DNA of 64,000 nucleotides, taken from assembly GCA_934339135.1 (NCBI GenBank), contig CAKRHP010000003.1:124001-188000 (forward strand), in the 5' to 3' direction. The notes beneath the pieces are model-generated. The model was not told the DNA's origin. It searched no databases and worked only from the letters and a program-made list of their open reading frames with translations. Position 1 is the first letter of the stretch. Each line of letters begins with the position of its first letter. A program made the position numbers and the translations under genes. Source of the stretch: an uncultured Lachnospiraceae bacterium. GTDB lineage: Bacteria > Bacillota > Clostridia > Lachnospirales > Lachnospiraceae. Shown here piece by piece: positions 47,007 through 55,900 of this stretch.

Positions 47007-47792
47007 TTATGATCTTCCAAAAAGCATTTTTACGACTCCATCCGGTTCGCATTCACTCCGGATATGCAAAACATCATCCTGATTCAGCAGGATGCAGCCA
47101 CAATGTCCCTCAAAAGTCGGAAAACATACGATCAGCAGATCCGCATCGATCTCCGGACTATACTCATTCATGGACAGCGTTTCTCCATACAAAATCGTCC
47201 GCTCGTATCCCCGAAGCCACTTTTCATCCATATCCGGAAAGATACTTCGAAAGCTGTGACCGATCATCTTTTCCAAGGGCATTCCTTCCAGTCTCGCCAA
47301 TGCAGGGTTTCCATACCGGAATACCCAGTCGATCGCCCGGAAATCGTCCTCAAATATCATCTCAATATCCGCAAAGGCAAAGGGCATATGCTCAAACCCT
47401 TTATAGTATTCACAATATTCGGCGGTAGAAACAGGCGTCCCTATCGTTGAAAATCCCCGTATGACCCTTTTTCTCTGACGATACAGCTTTTCATCAATCT
47501 CCTTTTTGCGGCTTTGGGTATAATCCAGTATTTCCCCGTTATTCAGATTGATGGTATCGGTAATACTGTATACCGCGATCGCAGACACAAGACACCCCCG
47601 GCGCACCTCGATAAAAGCTGCCCCGAGCAGTTCCGAAAGCTCCCTATAGGTCATTCTCGTTTCCAGAACCTCACCGCGGTTCATATGTATATCTGCATAC
47701 TTCCGGCGCATATGAACGTATAGGATATCCCGTACCGAAATTGTCACCCTGCGACGATGGGAAATGATCGTAATTTTTTGTTCTTTCTGCAT
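47007..47792 (-). CDS. LytTR DNA-binding domain with C-terminal PAS domain
   Basis: 261 aa. Residues about 5-100 are a LytTR domain (ILYVHMRRKYADIHMN, TYRELSELLGAAFIEVRRGCLV). Residues about 130-245 look like a PAS sensor (MPFAFADIEMIF, DWVFRYGNPALARLEGMP, MIGHSFRSIFPD). Usually a sensor or receiver precedes LytTR; here the order is reversed and no receiver is present, so it probably responds to a small ligand or redox signal rather than a kinase. It starts one base after galE stops, so it is made with the galactose enzymes. It may activate the surface-protein gene downstream. Confidence 0.8.
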   Translation of the reverse strand: MQKEQKITIISHRRRVTISVRDILYVHMRRKYADIHMNRGEVLETRMTYRELSELLGAAFIEVRRGCLVSAIAVYSITDTINLNNGEILDYTQSRKKEIDEKLYRQRKRVIRGFSTIGTPVSTAEYCEYYKGFEHMPFAFADIEMIFEDDFRAIDWVFRYGNPALARLEGMPLEKMIGHSFRSIFPDMDEKWLRGYERTILYGETLSMNEYSPEIDADLLIVCFPTFEGHCGCILLNQDDVLHIRSECEPDGVVKMLFGRS

Positions 47793-47793
47793 T

Positions 47794-48819
47794 TTATTGA
47801 TTCTCTGTATTGTATCCGTCCGGATTCATGGTCTGCCATCTCCAGGAATCTGCACACATTTCCTCAATCCCATACTGTGCCTCCCAGCCCAGCTCCTTTT
47901 TGGCTAAGGATGCATCGGAGTAGCATGTCGCAATATCACCGGGACGTCTCGCCTTGATCTGATATGGAATCTCCTTGCCGCAGGCTTTTCCGAATGCCTT
48001 GATCACATCAAGAACACTGTATCCCTTTCCGGTTCCCAGGTTGTAGATCTTAACTCCCGGATGCTCCATCAGCTTGTTGATCGCCTTCACATGACCTCTC
48101 GCCAGATCTACTACATGAATATAATCACGTACTCCGGTTCCGTCCGGTGTATCATAGTCATTCCCGAAGACACCGACACACTCCAGCTTACCGATCGCCA
48201 CCTGTGCCACATAAGGGAGCAGGTTGTTTGGGATACCCTTCGGATCCTCGCCGATCAGACCGCTTTTGTGGGCTCCGATCGGATTGAAATAACGAAGAAG
48301 GATCACGTTCCACTCATCGTCTGCTGTATGGAAGTCCGTCAGGATCTGCTCCAGCATATGCTTTGTCCAGCCGTAAGGATTGGTACATACGCCCTTTGGA
48401 CATTCCTCTGTGATCGGGATAAATGCAGGGTCTCCATAAACCGTTGCAGAAGATGAAAAGATAATGTTTTTGCAGCCGTTTTCCCGCATCGCTTTACACA
48501 GATTCAGGGTGCCGCCGATATTATTTTCATAGTACTCCAATGGCTTGGAGACAGACTCTCCCACTGCCTTAAGCCCCGCAAAATGGATCACGGCATCGGG
48601 CTTTTCCTTTGAAAAAATGCTGCTCATCGCATTATAGTCTCTGATATCACTGTTATAGAAGGTCAGCTCCTTCCCGGTAATCTCCTGCACTCTCTGTACC
48701 GCCTTCTCACTGGCATTGTACAGGTTATCCACGATAACTACCTCATAACCTTCATTTAAAAGCTCCACGCAGGTATGACTTCCTATGTATCCTGCTCCAC
48801 CTGTAACTAAAATCTTCAT
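47794..48819 (-). CDS. galE: UDP-glucose 4-epimerase
   Basis: 341 aa. NAD-binding VTGGAGYIGSH at residues 5-15, catalytic Ser/Tyr/Lys region (FSSSATVYG, NPYGWTK), and NPIGAHKSGLIGEDP. It interconverts UDP-galactose and UDP-glucose, the last step of the Leloir pathway and the source of UDP-Gal for surface sugars. Follows galK by 48 bp; purine-rich RBS before the ATG. No galT is seen here. Confidence 0.97.
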   Translation of the reverse strand: MKILVTGGAGYIGSHTCVELLNEGYEVVIVDNLYNASEKAVQRVQEITGKELTFYNSDIRDYNAMSSIFSKEKPDAVIHFAGLKAVGESVSKPLEYYENNIGGTLNLCKAMRENGCKNIIFSSSATVYGDPAFIPITEECPKGVCTNPYGWTKHMLEQILTDFHTADDEWNVILLRYFNPIGAHKSGLIGEDPKGIPNNLLPYVAQVAIGKLECVGVFGNDYDTPDGTGVRDYIHVVDLARGHVKAINKLMEHPGVKIYNLGTGKGYSVLDVIKAFGKACGKEIPYQIKARRPGDIATCYSDASLAKKELGWEAQYGIEEMCADSWRWQTMNPDGYNTENQ

Positions 48820-48867
48820 AGCGAACCTCCCTTTCGTCCTTGCTTTTATGTCTATCTGAAGGGTTCA

Positions 48868-50151
48868 TCATAAAACTCGTATGCCACCCTGCAAACGCAC
48901 CTTTAATACGTGACAGCTGTCGTCCCCGTAGATTGCTTCGATCTGCTCCTTGTAAGCAGCCACTGCTTCATTTTTTACAAATGCCTGGATCGTGCCGGCA
49001 AAACCGCCGCCATGGACACGGCACACACCGTTCTTCCCCAGAATACTCTCACTGACTGCCAGAGCAACGGTTACATTCTGGGAATCCACATCCCTTGGAC
49101 TGTAAATGTTCTGCAGGTATTTTGCAGAGGAATCTCCGCTTGCCTTGATCACACCTAAAAATCCCGGATAATCAGACTCCTCCAGTGATTTCACTCCCCG
49201 CAGAACCCGCTCTTCTTCCTCATAGAAATGAATGGCACGAAGTACCGCTCTGCCGGAAGTCTCTTTCCAAAGCTTAGGAAGCTCTTTAAAAAATGTCTCC
49301 CTCGGCACCTCTCTTAAATGCTCCCTGCCCAGAGCCTGTGCCACCTGATTCATCTCTGCCGGCACCGCAGCATAGTCCGGTGTCAGATCGGCATGAGATC
49401 CCTTGGTATCCACAATACAAAGGCTTAAACCTGCCTTTTCAAAATCGGTGTGTACCTGCCTGACCTCCGGATGCTCCTTCTCCTTAAAGTCAATAAAGAT
49501 CATACCGCCAACACTACAAGCCATCTGGTCCATCAGACCACATGGCTTGCCAAAATATATATTCTCTGCATACTGGCCGATCTGGGCAATCTCGATGCTG
49601 GATACTTTCATAGCATTGTAAAGTCCGGAAAGGATCGTACCGATCAGGCTCTCAAATGCTGCCGAAGAAGACATCCCGGCTCCCATCAGCACATCACTGG
49701 TAATATATGCCGTAAAGCCGCCGACCTTGTGGCCACGCTCCTTCATCCCCGCTGCAACTCCGCGGATCAATGCTGTGGTGGTACTTTGCTCCTCTTCCTT
49801 CATAGAAAGATCCGCTATATCAACCTCCTCCATCGGGAAATCTCCGGATACCAGACGGATCACCGGCTCCTCTGCCTTTGCCACGATCGCAATGGCGTCC
49901 AGATTGATCGAAGTCGCAAGCACCATACCATTCTGATGGTCCGTATGATTGCCACATACTTCACTGCGCCCCGGCGCACTGTATATCTCAATTTCCTTTT
50001 CGGAAGGGAATAATTCGGTAAACCGGTCGATCGCCCGGATATACCGCTCTCTATTATAAGGAACTCTCTGCTCATCCACATAAATCTCCCTGATCTTCTG
50101 ATCCAGTGATCCCTGCTCCAGAGATTCCCGTACACTCATGATATTCTGCAT
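48868..50151 (-). CDS. galK: Galactokinase
   Basis: 427 aa, GHMP kinase. The galactose signature appears as SAPGRSEVCGNHTDHQNG (GEHTDY in many others), the ATP loop as MGAGMSSSAAFESL, and motif 3 as CRVHGGGFAGTIQAF. It phosphorylates galactose at C1. First gene of galK-galE-lytTR. GGAGG lies before the ATG. Its N-terminal ~45 residues are longer than the short E. coli form, as in other Clostridial homologues. Confidence 0.95.
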   Translation of the reverse strand: MQNIMSVRESLEQGSLDQKIREIYVDEQRVPYNRERYIRAIDRFTELFPSEKEIEIYSAPGRSEVCGNHTDHQNGMVLATSINLDAIAIVAKAEEPVIRLVSGDFPMEEVDIADLSMKEEEQSTTTALIRGVAAGMKERGHKVGGFTAYITSDVLMGAGMSSSAAFESLIGTILSGLYNAMKVSSIEIAQIGQYAENIYFGKPCGLMDQMACSVGGMIFIDFKEKEHPEVRQVHTDFEKAGLSLCIVDTKGSHADLTPDYAAVPAEMNQVAQALGREHLREVPRETFFKELPKLWKETSGRAVLRAIHFYEEEERVLRGVKSLEESDYPGFLGVIKASGDSSAKYLQNIYSPRDVDSQNVTVALAVSESILGKNGVCRVHGGGFAGTIQAFVKNEAVAAYKEQIEAIYGDDSCHVLKVRLQGGIRVL

Positions 50152-50185
50152 GTCTTTTCCTCCATGTTATATTGTTACCTCATAA

Positions 50186-50214
50186 AGTGTACCATATCAG
50201 GTTTCGTAATGCAA
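50186..50214 (-). promoter_or_regulatory. Promoter of the galK-galE-LytTR operon
   Basis: On the minus strand TTGCAT (50209-50214), 17-bp spacer, TACACT (50186-50191), about 35 bp before the galK start. Confidence 0.55.
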
Positions 50215-50311
50215 CAAAACTGGCGGAATCAATCTCTTGCCATCCCCAACCACCTGTATTTAAACAATCATCTCCATTCCCGTTTACTTTTCACGACCTT
50301 GCGAAACACGT

Positions 50312-51619
50312 TCAGATAAATGCAATCATATAAAGCGGCAACGTAATGATCCCCTCTTCACTGATACCAATATTGCTGTCTGCTAATTTATATCCGTAAG
50401 AAATATTACTCTTATTCTTCATAAGTGATTTCAAGGAATTCGCCCGCGTATTACCGCTCTTAACCTCGATAGGAACTACTATTCCATCTTTTTGGATAAT
50501 AATATCAATTTCATGTTTTGTCGTTTCATTTTTATAAAAATATAATGCATACCCCTTCTTATACAATGCATCTGCGATTGCACATTCGTAGATCCCCCCT
50601 TTGGAGTTTCCCTCTAACGTATTTTCAACAATATGCTGTTTGATTGAAAAGTCTTTCATCGCCATCAATAATGATAAATCTGTCGTATAGGCTCTAAAAA
50701 AATCTTCTCTTGCATAATCATCCAGATCAAATCTGACATCTGTCACGCGTTTACTCAAATGTACCATGTCCGCACGAAGAAGCCACTCAATACTGGAAAA
50801 ATATTTTTGTGCTCTGCCACCATGCTCAACTTCCTTATATTGAAATTTATGATTTTCCTTATCTAGTAATTGTTTTGCAAGAGAAAGATAGCATTTCTCT
50901 GCTTTTACCTTCTCTTCCGCTGTTGCATAATGTGCTATATCGTACTGATATCCCTGTAAGAGATTTCTCTGAATCTTATCAACTTCCCTGAAATCCTGTG
51001 TATCTATATATTTCTGCACTGCTTCGGGCATCCCTCCGATTGCAATATATTGTCTGTAGTAATTCATCATCCTCGAATGAATTGCCTCAGGTATCGCAGT
51101 TTTAGAATGCAAATAACCACACAAACTCTCTATCATATCTTCAGAGATTCCCATTCCCCATACAAACTCTTCAAAATCAATCCCATACATTTTCAGATAA
51201 TCAACATACCCAACCGGATAAGAAGATGCCCGTTTATAGTCTATTCCAAGAAGAGATCCCGATGCGATCACATCATATCTGTTGTCGATCGCCCAAAATT
51301 TAAGTGATGTAATCGCTTCCTGACATTCCTGAATCTCATCCAAAAAAATCAGAGTTTTCCCCGGTATGATTTTCTTTCCGGGGAAACGAAACCGCATCGC
51401 CATAACCATGTTGTCTACCGTGAGATCACCGTCGAACATCTCCATCGCAGACGGCAGCTGTTTAAAATTAATTTCAACAAATTCCTCGTATTCCGCTTCC
51501 GCAAAATGCTCAATTATATATGTCTTACCGGTTTGTCGGGCTCCTTGCACAACAAGACATTTCTTATCCTTAGTATGAACCCATTGATCAATAAAAGTTG
51601 TTATTTTTCTTTTCAGCAT
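50312..51619 (-). CDS. AAA ATPase with DUF4143-type nuclease-like C-terminus
   Basis: 435 aa. Walker A GARQTGKTY at 26-34, Walker B TLIFLDEIQEC, and a sensor-type IASGSLLG. The C-terminal part has HEIDIIIQKDGIVVPIEVKSG, the D...ExK pattern of the DUF4143 domain. Such ATPases are very common in gut anaerobes, often in variable copy number; their role is unknown (mobile or defence functions have been proposed). The ATG at 51619 follows GAGGTG. The promoter region consists of 32-bp tandem repeats. A C-terminal scrap of a similar gene lies at 52690-52803. Confidence 0.88.
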   Translation of the reverse strand: MLKRKITTFIDQWVHTKDKKCLVVQGARQTGKTYIIEHFAEAEYEEFVEINFKQLPSAMEMFDGDLTVDNMVMAMRFRFPGKKIIPGKTLIFLDEIQECQEAITSLKFWAIDNRYDVIASGSLLGIDYKRASSYPVGYVDYLKMYGIDFEEFVWGMGISEDMIESLCGYLHSKTAIPEAIHSRMMNYYRQYIAIGGMPEAVQKYIDTQDFREVDKIQRNLLQGYQYDIAHYATAEEKVKAEKCYLSLAKQLLDKENHKFQYKEVEHGGRAQKYFSSIEWLLRADMVHLSKRVTDVRFDLDDYAREDFFRAYTTDLSLLMAMKDFSIKQHIVENTLEGNSKGGIYECAIADALYKKGYALYFYKNETTKHEIDIIIQKDGIVVPIEVKSGNTRANSLKSLMKNKSNISYGYKLADSNIGISEEGIITLPLYMIAFI

Positions 51620-51653
51620 AACGCACCTCAAATTCCTATAGCGAAACATATTT

Positions 51654-51732
51654 CAACATTTTGGAATACAAAAATTGCATTCCATCAACATTTTGGAATA
51701 CAAAAATTGCATTCCATCAACATTTTGGAATA
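51654..51732. repeat. 2.5 copies of a 32-bp tandem repeat
   Basis: Units start at 51654, 51686 and 51718 (partial). Each contains TGGAAT...ATTCCA, an inverted repeat around an A-rich loop. Units are identical and directly adjacent, so this is not a CRISPR array. It lies right in front of the ATPase gene and could be an operator series or a slippage minisatellite. Confidence 0.75.
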
Positions 51733-51817
51733 TTATACTATAACTGCTCCTTATTGTCACCTGTTGTCTGAGCTGTTTTTATTCCGATGCTTCCTCCTTA
51801 CTACTCGTGACACGATC

Positions 51818-52459
51818 TTATTCTGCCGGAACAAACGGAAGCTCAATCGTGTCAGAGTCTTTCTTGCCGGAATCCTTGCTGTCGGTGTCCTTGCTGTCGG
51901 TATCTTTACTACCAGAGTCTTTGCTGTCAGATCCCTTACTTTCGGTATTTTTGCTGCCGGAAGCTTTGCTGTCAGAGTCCTTGCTGTCGGTATCTTTGCT
52001 GCCGGTGTCTTGGTTATCGGAATCATTCTTACCGTTATCCCGGCTTGTATCATCCTTCTGACCAGATGGTGCCTGGGATGGCTTATTATCATTATCCGCA
52101 GCAGGCGTTTTCCTATTCTTCTTTGCGGTTCTCTGATCCGCCGGATTTCTTTTTTCTGATGCATTCCGGTTCGTGTCATCTGCGGATGTCGGATTCTCCC
52201 CGGAAGATCCTTCCGTCAAAGAGCTGTCTGCTGTCCCATCCTTCGCATCTCCGGCAGCCATCGACACAACCGGAAGATCATTGTCCGCTGCTTTTTCATC
52301 GTCCCCGGAGGCCGGATCTGTTGCAGTCTGTTCTGATCTATCCGGTTCCCCGGCAGTCTTTTGACCGGATTGCTTCATCACGACCGCAGTCACTATGACT
52401 GCCAGCAAAAGCACAAGACCGGTCGCTGTAATGATAATTGCCTTTTTCTTATTTTTCAT
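51818..52459 (-). CDS. Single-pass membrane protein with Ser/Asp/Lys repeat tail
   Basis: 213 aa. Basic N-terminus and a helix about 7-28 (AIIITATGLVLLLAVIVTAVV), then a long exported low-complexity region. Its last third is built of KDSDSKDSGSKDTDSK-type repeats, and it ends in ELPFVPAE. No enzymatic domain. It could be a wall-spanning stalk or phosphate/calcium-binding tail. The ATG at 52459 follows GAGAGGAG. Role unknown. Confidence 0.7.
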   Translation of the reverse strand: MKNKKKAIIITATGLVLLLAVIVTAVVMKQSGQKTAGEPDRSEQTATDPASGDDEKAADNDLPVVSMAAGDAKDGTADSSLTEGSSGENPTSADDTNRNASEKRNPADQRTAKKNRKTPAADNDNKPSQAPSGQKDDTSRDNGKNDSDNQDTGSKDTDSKDSDSKASGSKNTESKGSDSKDSGSKDTDSKDTDSKDSGKKDSDTIELPFVPAE

Positions 52460-52689
52460 GAACAATCTCCTCTCCGAATAACCTATCACCATAAAAACAT
52501 TATTATAGCAAGTTTATCATAGCGGCACATAGACCGCAATGAAAATGACTGATATTCAGGCATTGATACGAGGGGAAGTCTGAGTCCTCAATATTGCAAT
52601 ACCAGAAACAAAAAATGGTCCATACAATATTGCAAAAAAAGTCGATTTTTAGAAGTTTATGCACTTTAGTGCAAAAACTTGCTCCTCTC

Positions 52690-52803
52690 CCAAAAATCAA
52701 TGACAATTATAAGAAGATCATTCTTTCCCTGAATCCCGGAATGGATTCTTCCTATGAGGGCATAAAATCCATCTATTTAATTGACTGGCTGATCGAGGGA
52801 TAG
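52690..52803 (+). pseudogene. C-terminal scrap of a DUF4143-type ATPase
   Basis: On the plus strand the last residues of a 69-codon frame read INDNYKKIILSLNPGMDSS and YEGIKSIYLIDWLIEG, the usual ending of these ATPases (DNYPKYVLTLD...GI..xxVIDFLL). No upstream part is present. It ends just before the shared terminator. Confidence 0.4.
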
Positions 52804-52810
52804 ATACTAA

Positions 52811-52845
52811 AACTTCCCACACCGGATCATCCGGTGTGGGAAGCT
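52811..52845. terminator. Bidirectional terminator
   Basis: CTTCCCACACCGG (52813-52825) and CCGGTGTGGGAAG (52831-52843) form a perfect 13-bp stem with an ATCAT loop. On the minus strand it is followed by TTTTAG and ends the surface-protein/peptide transcript. Confidence 0.8.
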
Positions 52846-52865
52846 TTGGTTACAGATCAATCTTT

Positions 52866-52973
52866 TTATTGAGTATCCATGCCCACTGGTGGGAGATCAT
52901 TACTGCCCGTAATGATATCCTCTGTTTCAAACTCTACAATCTCCATCTCCGGTGTTTCGTATCTTTCTTTCAT
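52866..52973 (-). CDS. 35-aa acidic peptide co-transcribed with a surface protein
   Basis: A perfect AAAGGAGG eight bases before the ATG and a 35-codon frame: it begins MKERYETPEMEIVEFETED and ends PPVGMDTQ. It starts 15 bp after the stop of the GLUG protein gene and is followed by the terminator. The pattern 'Y..PEMEIVEFE.EDIIT.S' recurs, from memory, in small uncharacterised proteins of Lachnospiraceae. No Cys and no signal peptide. It could be a peptide substrate, a small regulator or a RiPP-like precursor; no maturation enzyme is visible nearby. Confidence 0.7.
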   Translation of the reverse strand: MKERYETPEMEIVEFETEDIITGSNDLPPVGMDTQ

Positions 52974-52988
52974 GTTCTTTTACCTCCT

Positions 52989-55900
52989 TTAATTATTACC
53001 ATCGTTTTTGTAGGATTCATATACTTGTGCACAGCTGCCATATGCATAAAGTGCCTTGACAACTTCTCTGAGTGATTCAATATTATTGATATTATCACAC
53101 GCACTGCTCATGACCGTGTATGCATAACTGGTTGCGCCATATTCAAGTACTGCCTGTTCCGTATCAGACAACTCCACATAAAAAACATACTTCTCATTCA
53201 ACTGACTTGCTTTCACTCCGTGTAATGTTATCTTATAACAGTTCTCTTCATTGACTTTTGTTACCTCATACTGATCCTTTGATATTTGATCTGTATTACA
53301 CCAAATTGCAAACATATCTTCCTTCACTGTCACATCATCCGCAAACTGCACAGAAACACATAGATCTGTCGTAGAATTCAATGATAAATACGCGGATTTA
53401 AATGTAACTTTAGCGTTAGCACACTTAACAAAAGCTTTATTTGCATCATTCGTTATATTATTTATAATGCTTGTATCATTAAACACTGTTCCTGTCAGAG
53501 TCAAGCCATCTGACGCAAGCTTATCTGTCTTATATCCAAAATATTTCTGCGCTGCACCACCATAGTTTAACATACCCTTTACCAACTGTATCGTTGCTTT
53601 ACTGATGTCACTTTCCTCTGCAGACATATGTGACAGTATATAATCTGCATACTCTTTTACCGTGTATGTATACACTTTTCCTGTCTTTTCACCATTGTTA
53701 CCAATCATCTGCGCCTGAATATCTGAAGTCATTTCTTTGGCGGCAACTTCACAGGTAAAGACATAATACGTCACACCATTCTTTACTGTTGTATCATCGG
53801 TTGTGGCGGTCGAACCGTCTTCATGCGTTCCACTTACATATACCTTTGATGTCGTACCATTTGGCAAGGTAAAATTCATATATGCGGATTCATCATTTAC
53901 AATGTCATCCGACAACTCCATGTAGAAGTTGACGCCGATATTACCGGTAAGACTTAAGGAATAACCGGCGAGTTTTGCGCCGATGCCGTCTATGATTGCA
54001 GAACAATTATCACATCTTCCATCACTGTCCGCATCCGGATGGTCACCATAGGTATTCTTCTCTGTATTGGAATATTTATAGGACACTGGCTCTCCCGGTT
54101 TGCCCTCGCATCCTTTATAGGTAGCATTCTTGTAAACTTTAGATCCACCTAAAGTCGGATAAGTGTCTTTTCCGATGGTCTGTCCCCAGATTGTGCCATC
54201 ATAAGTCACTTCATCGATTGTGCAGCCCTGTGACAGGAGATAAGCAATTTCACCGGTCTTAAACTCATCTATCGTTTTGCCTTCGACTTTTGTAACTGTT
54301 CCGCTGCCATTCTTGCCTATCGCATTTCCTGTATAAATGGTACTGTCATAATAACAGTTTGTGATGGTTCCTCCATAATTTTCTCCACTCACACCCCCTA
54401 CATAGCCTGTACCACTGACACTACCGGCATTATAACAGTTTGTGGTGGTTCCTTTATTACATCCGTTCACTCCTCCTACATAACGTTCTGTACCACTGAC
54501 ACTACCGGCATTATAACTATTTGTGATAGTTCCTCCGTCATTATATCCGTTCACTCCTCCCACATTATCGTCGCTACCACTGACGCTACCGATATTATAA
54601 CAGTCTGTGATGCTTCCGGTATAATTAATTCCGTTCACTCCTCCTACATAGCCATTACCACTGACGCTACCGGCATTATAACAGTTTGTGATGGTTCCTT
54701 TATTACGTCCGTTCACTCCTCCTACAAAATCTTGACTACCACTGACGTTTCCGGTATTATAGCAATCTGTGATGCTTCCGGTATAATTATATCCGCTCAC
54801 TCCTCCTACACTTCCTATACCACTGACGCTGCCGGTATTATAACAGTTTGTGATAGTTCCTCCGTCATTATATCCGTTCACTCCTCCTACATTGCTGGCA
54901 CCATAGAAATAAGAGTCCAGAATACCTGCATTGGCAATCTTACCACTGTTACAACCGAACAATCCTATATCATAACTATTCTCTTGATTGAAATACAATC
55001 CACTGATTGTGTAGTTTCGTCCGTCAAATGTACCAGTGTATACGTTAGGGCTTGTTTCACCCGTCCCAATCGGTGTCCATTCCTTAAATGTTCCATCATT
55101 CAAGGTTCCATCTGACTTCAGAACATTTTTATTCACAACAATATCTTTTGTCAGAACTGCATTGGCTGATGTATTCTGCGCTACGCCTGAAAGTGTTCCA
55201 TTTACAAGTCCTGCAAACCAGTAAAGCTGACCAGCATTGCTGATCTCGTAAACCGCATCCTTGCTATCGTCCCCATTAATATCATACTTGTCTGTGGTGA
55301 GCTTTGCCGGCTGGTATGCATCACACAACGTACAGAAACCGTTCTCGCCGATGCTGTGAGTTTCCGTTTCTTTCGTCATATATCCGATCGGACAGTCCTT
55401 GCATGCCACATTTTTTATATGTTCATTGTCATCTTTCCAAGTGTATGTAACTGAGCCGCCGGTATTATGCATGTGCTTTTCACCAGTTGTTTCTACATCC
55501 TCGATCATATGGCCATTTACTAATATGTTTGCCCCATCTTCAACTGCAAGCAGTTCCTGATTCGTAATGCTTGCCCCTTGCATAAACACGATAGTTCCAT
55601 TATTTGGTATCGTTAATTTTTCTATCAACGATGCAGTACCATATACAACTGACTTCGTGACATTATTTCCATATTGTTTTGTAACGACTGCATTACTAAA
55701 ACTACCACCATATATTACCTGATTTTCATATCCTCTACTATTACATGCCATGATCTGACTATTTGACACAACGAGTTCTTTTTTTGATAAAATTGCAAAA
55801 TCACTATCTTGTTCTATCTTTGCTTCAACATAACTGTTTGCAATAGATATATCACAGCCAGCATTAATTGCATAACTGGCACTGTCTCCACTAGAAACAA

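Noticed and set aside
51654..51732. CRISPR-like array
   Set aside because: The 32-bp units are contiguous with no spacers and no cas genes are in the window.
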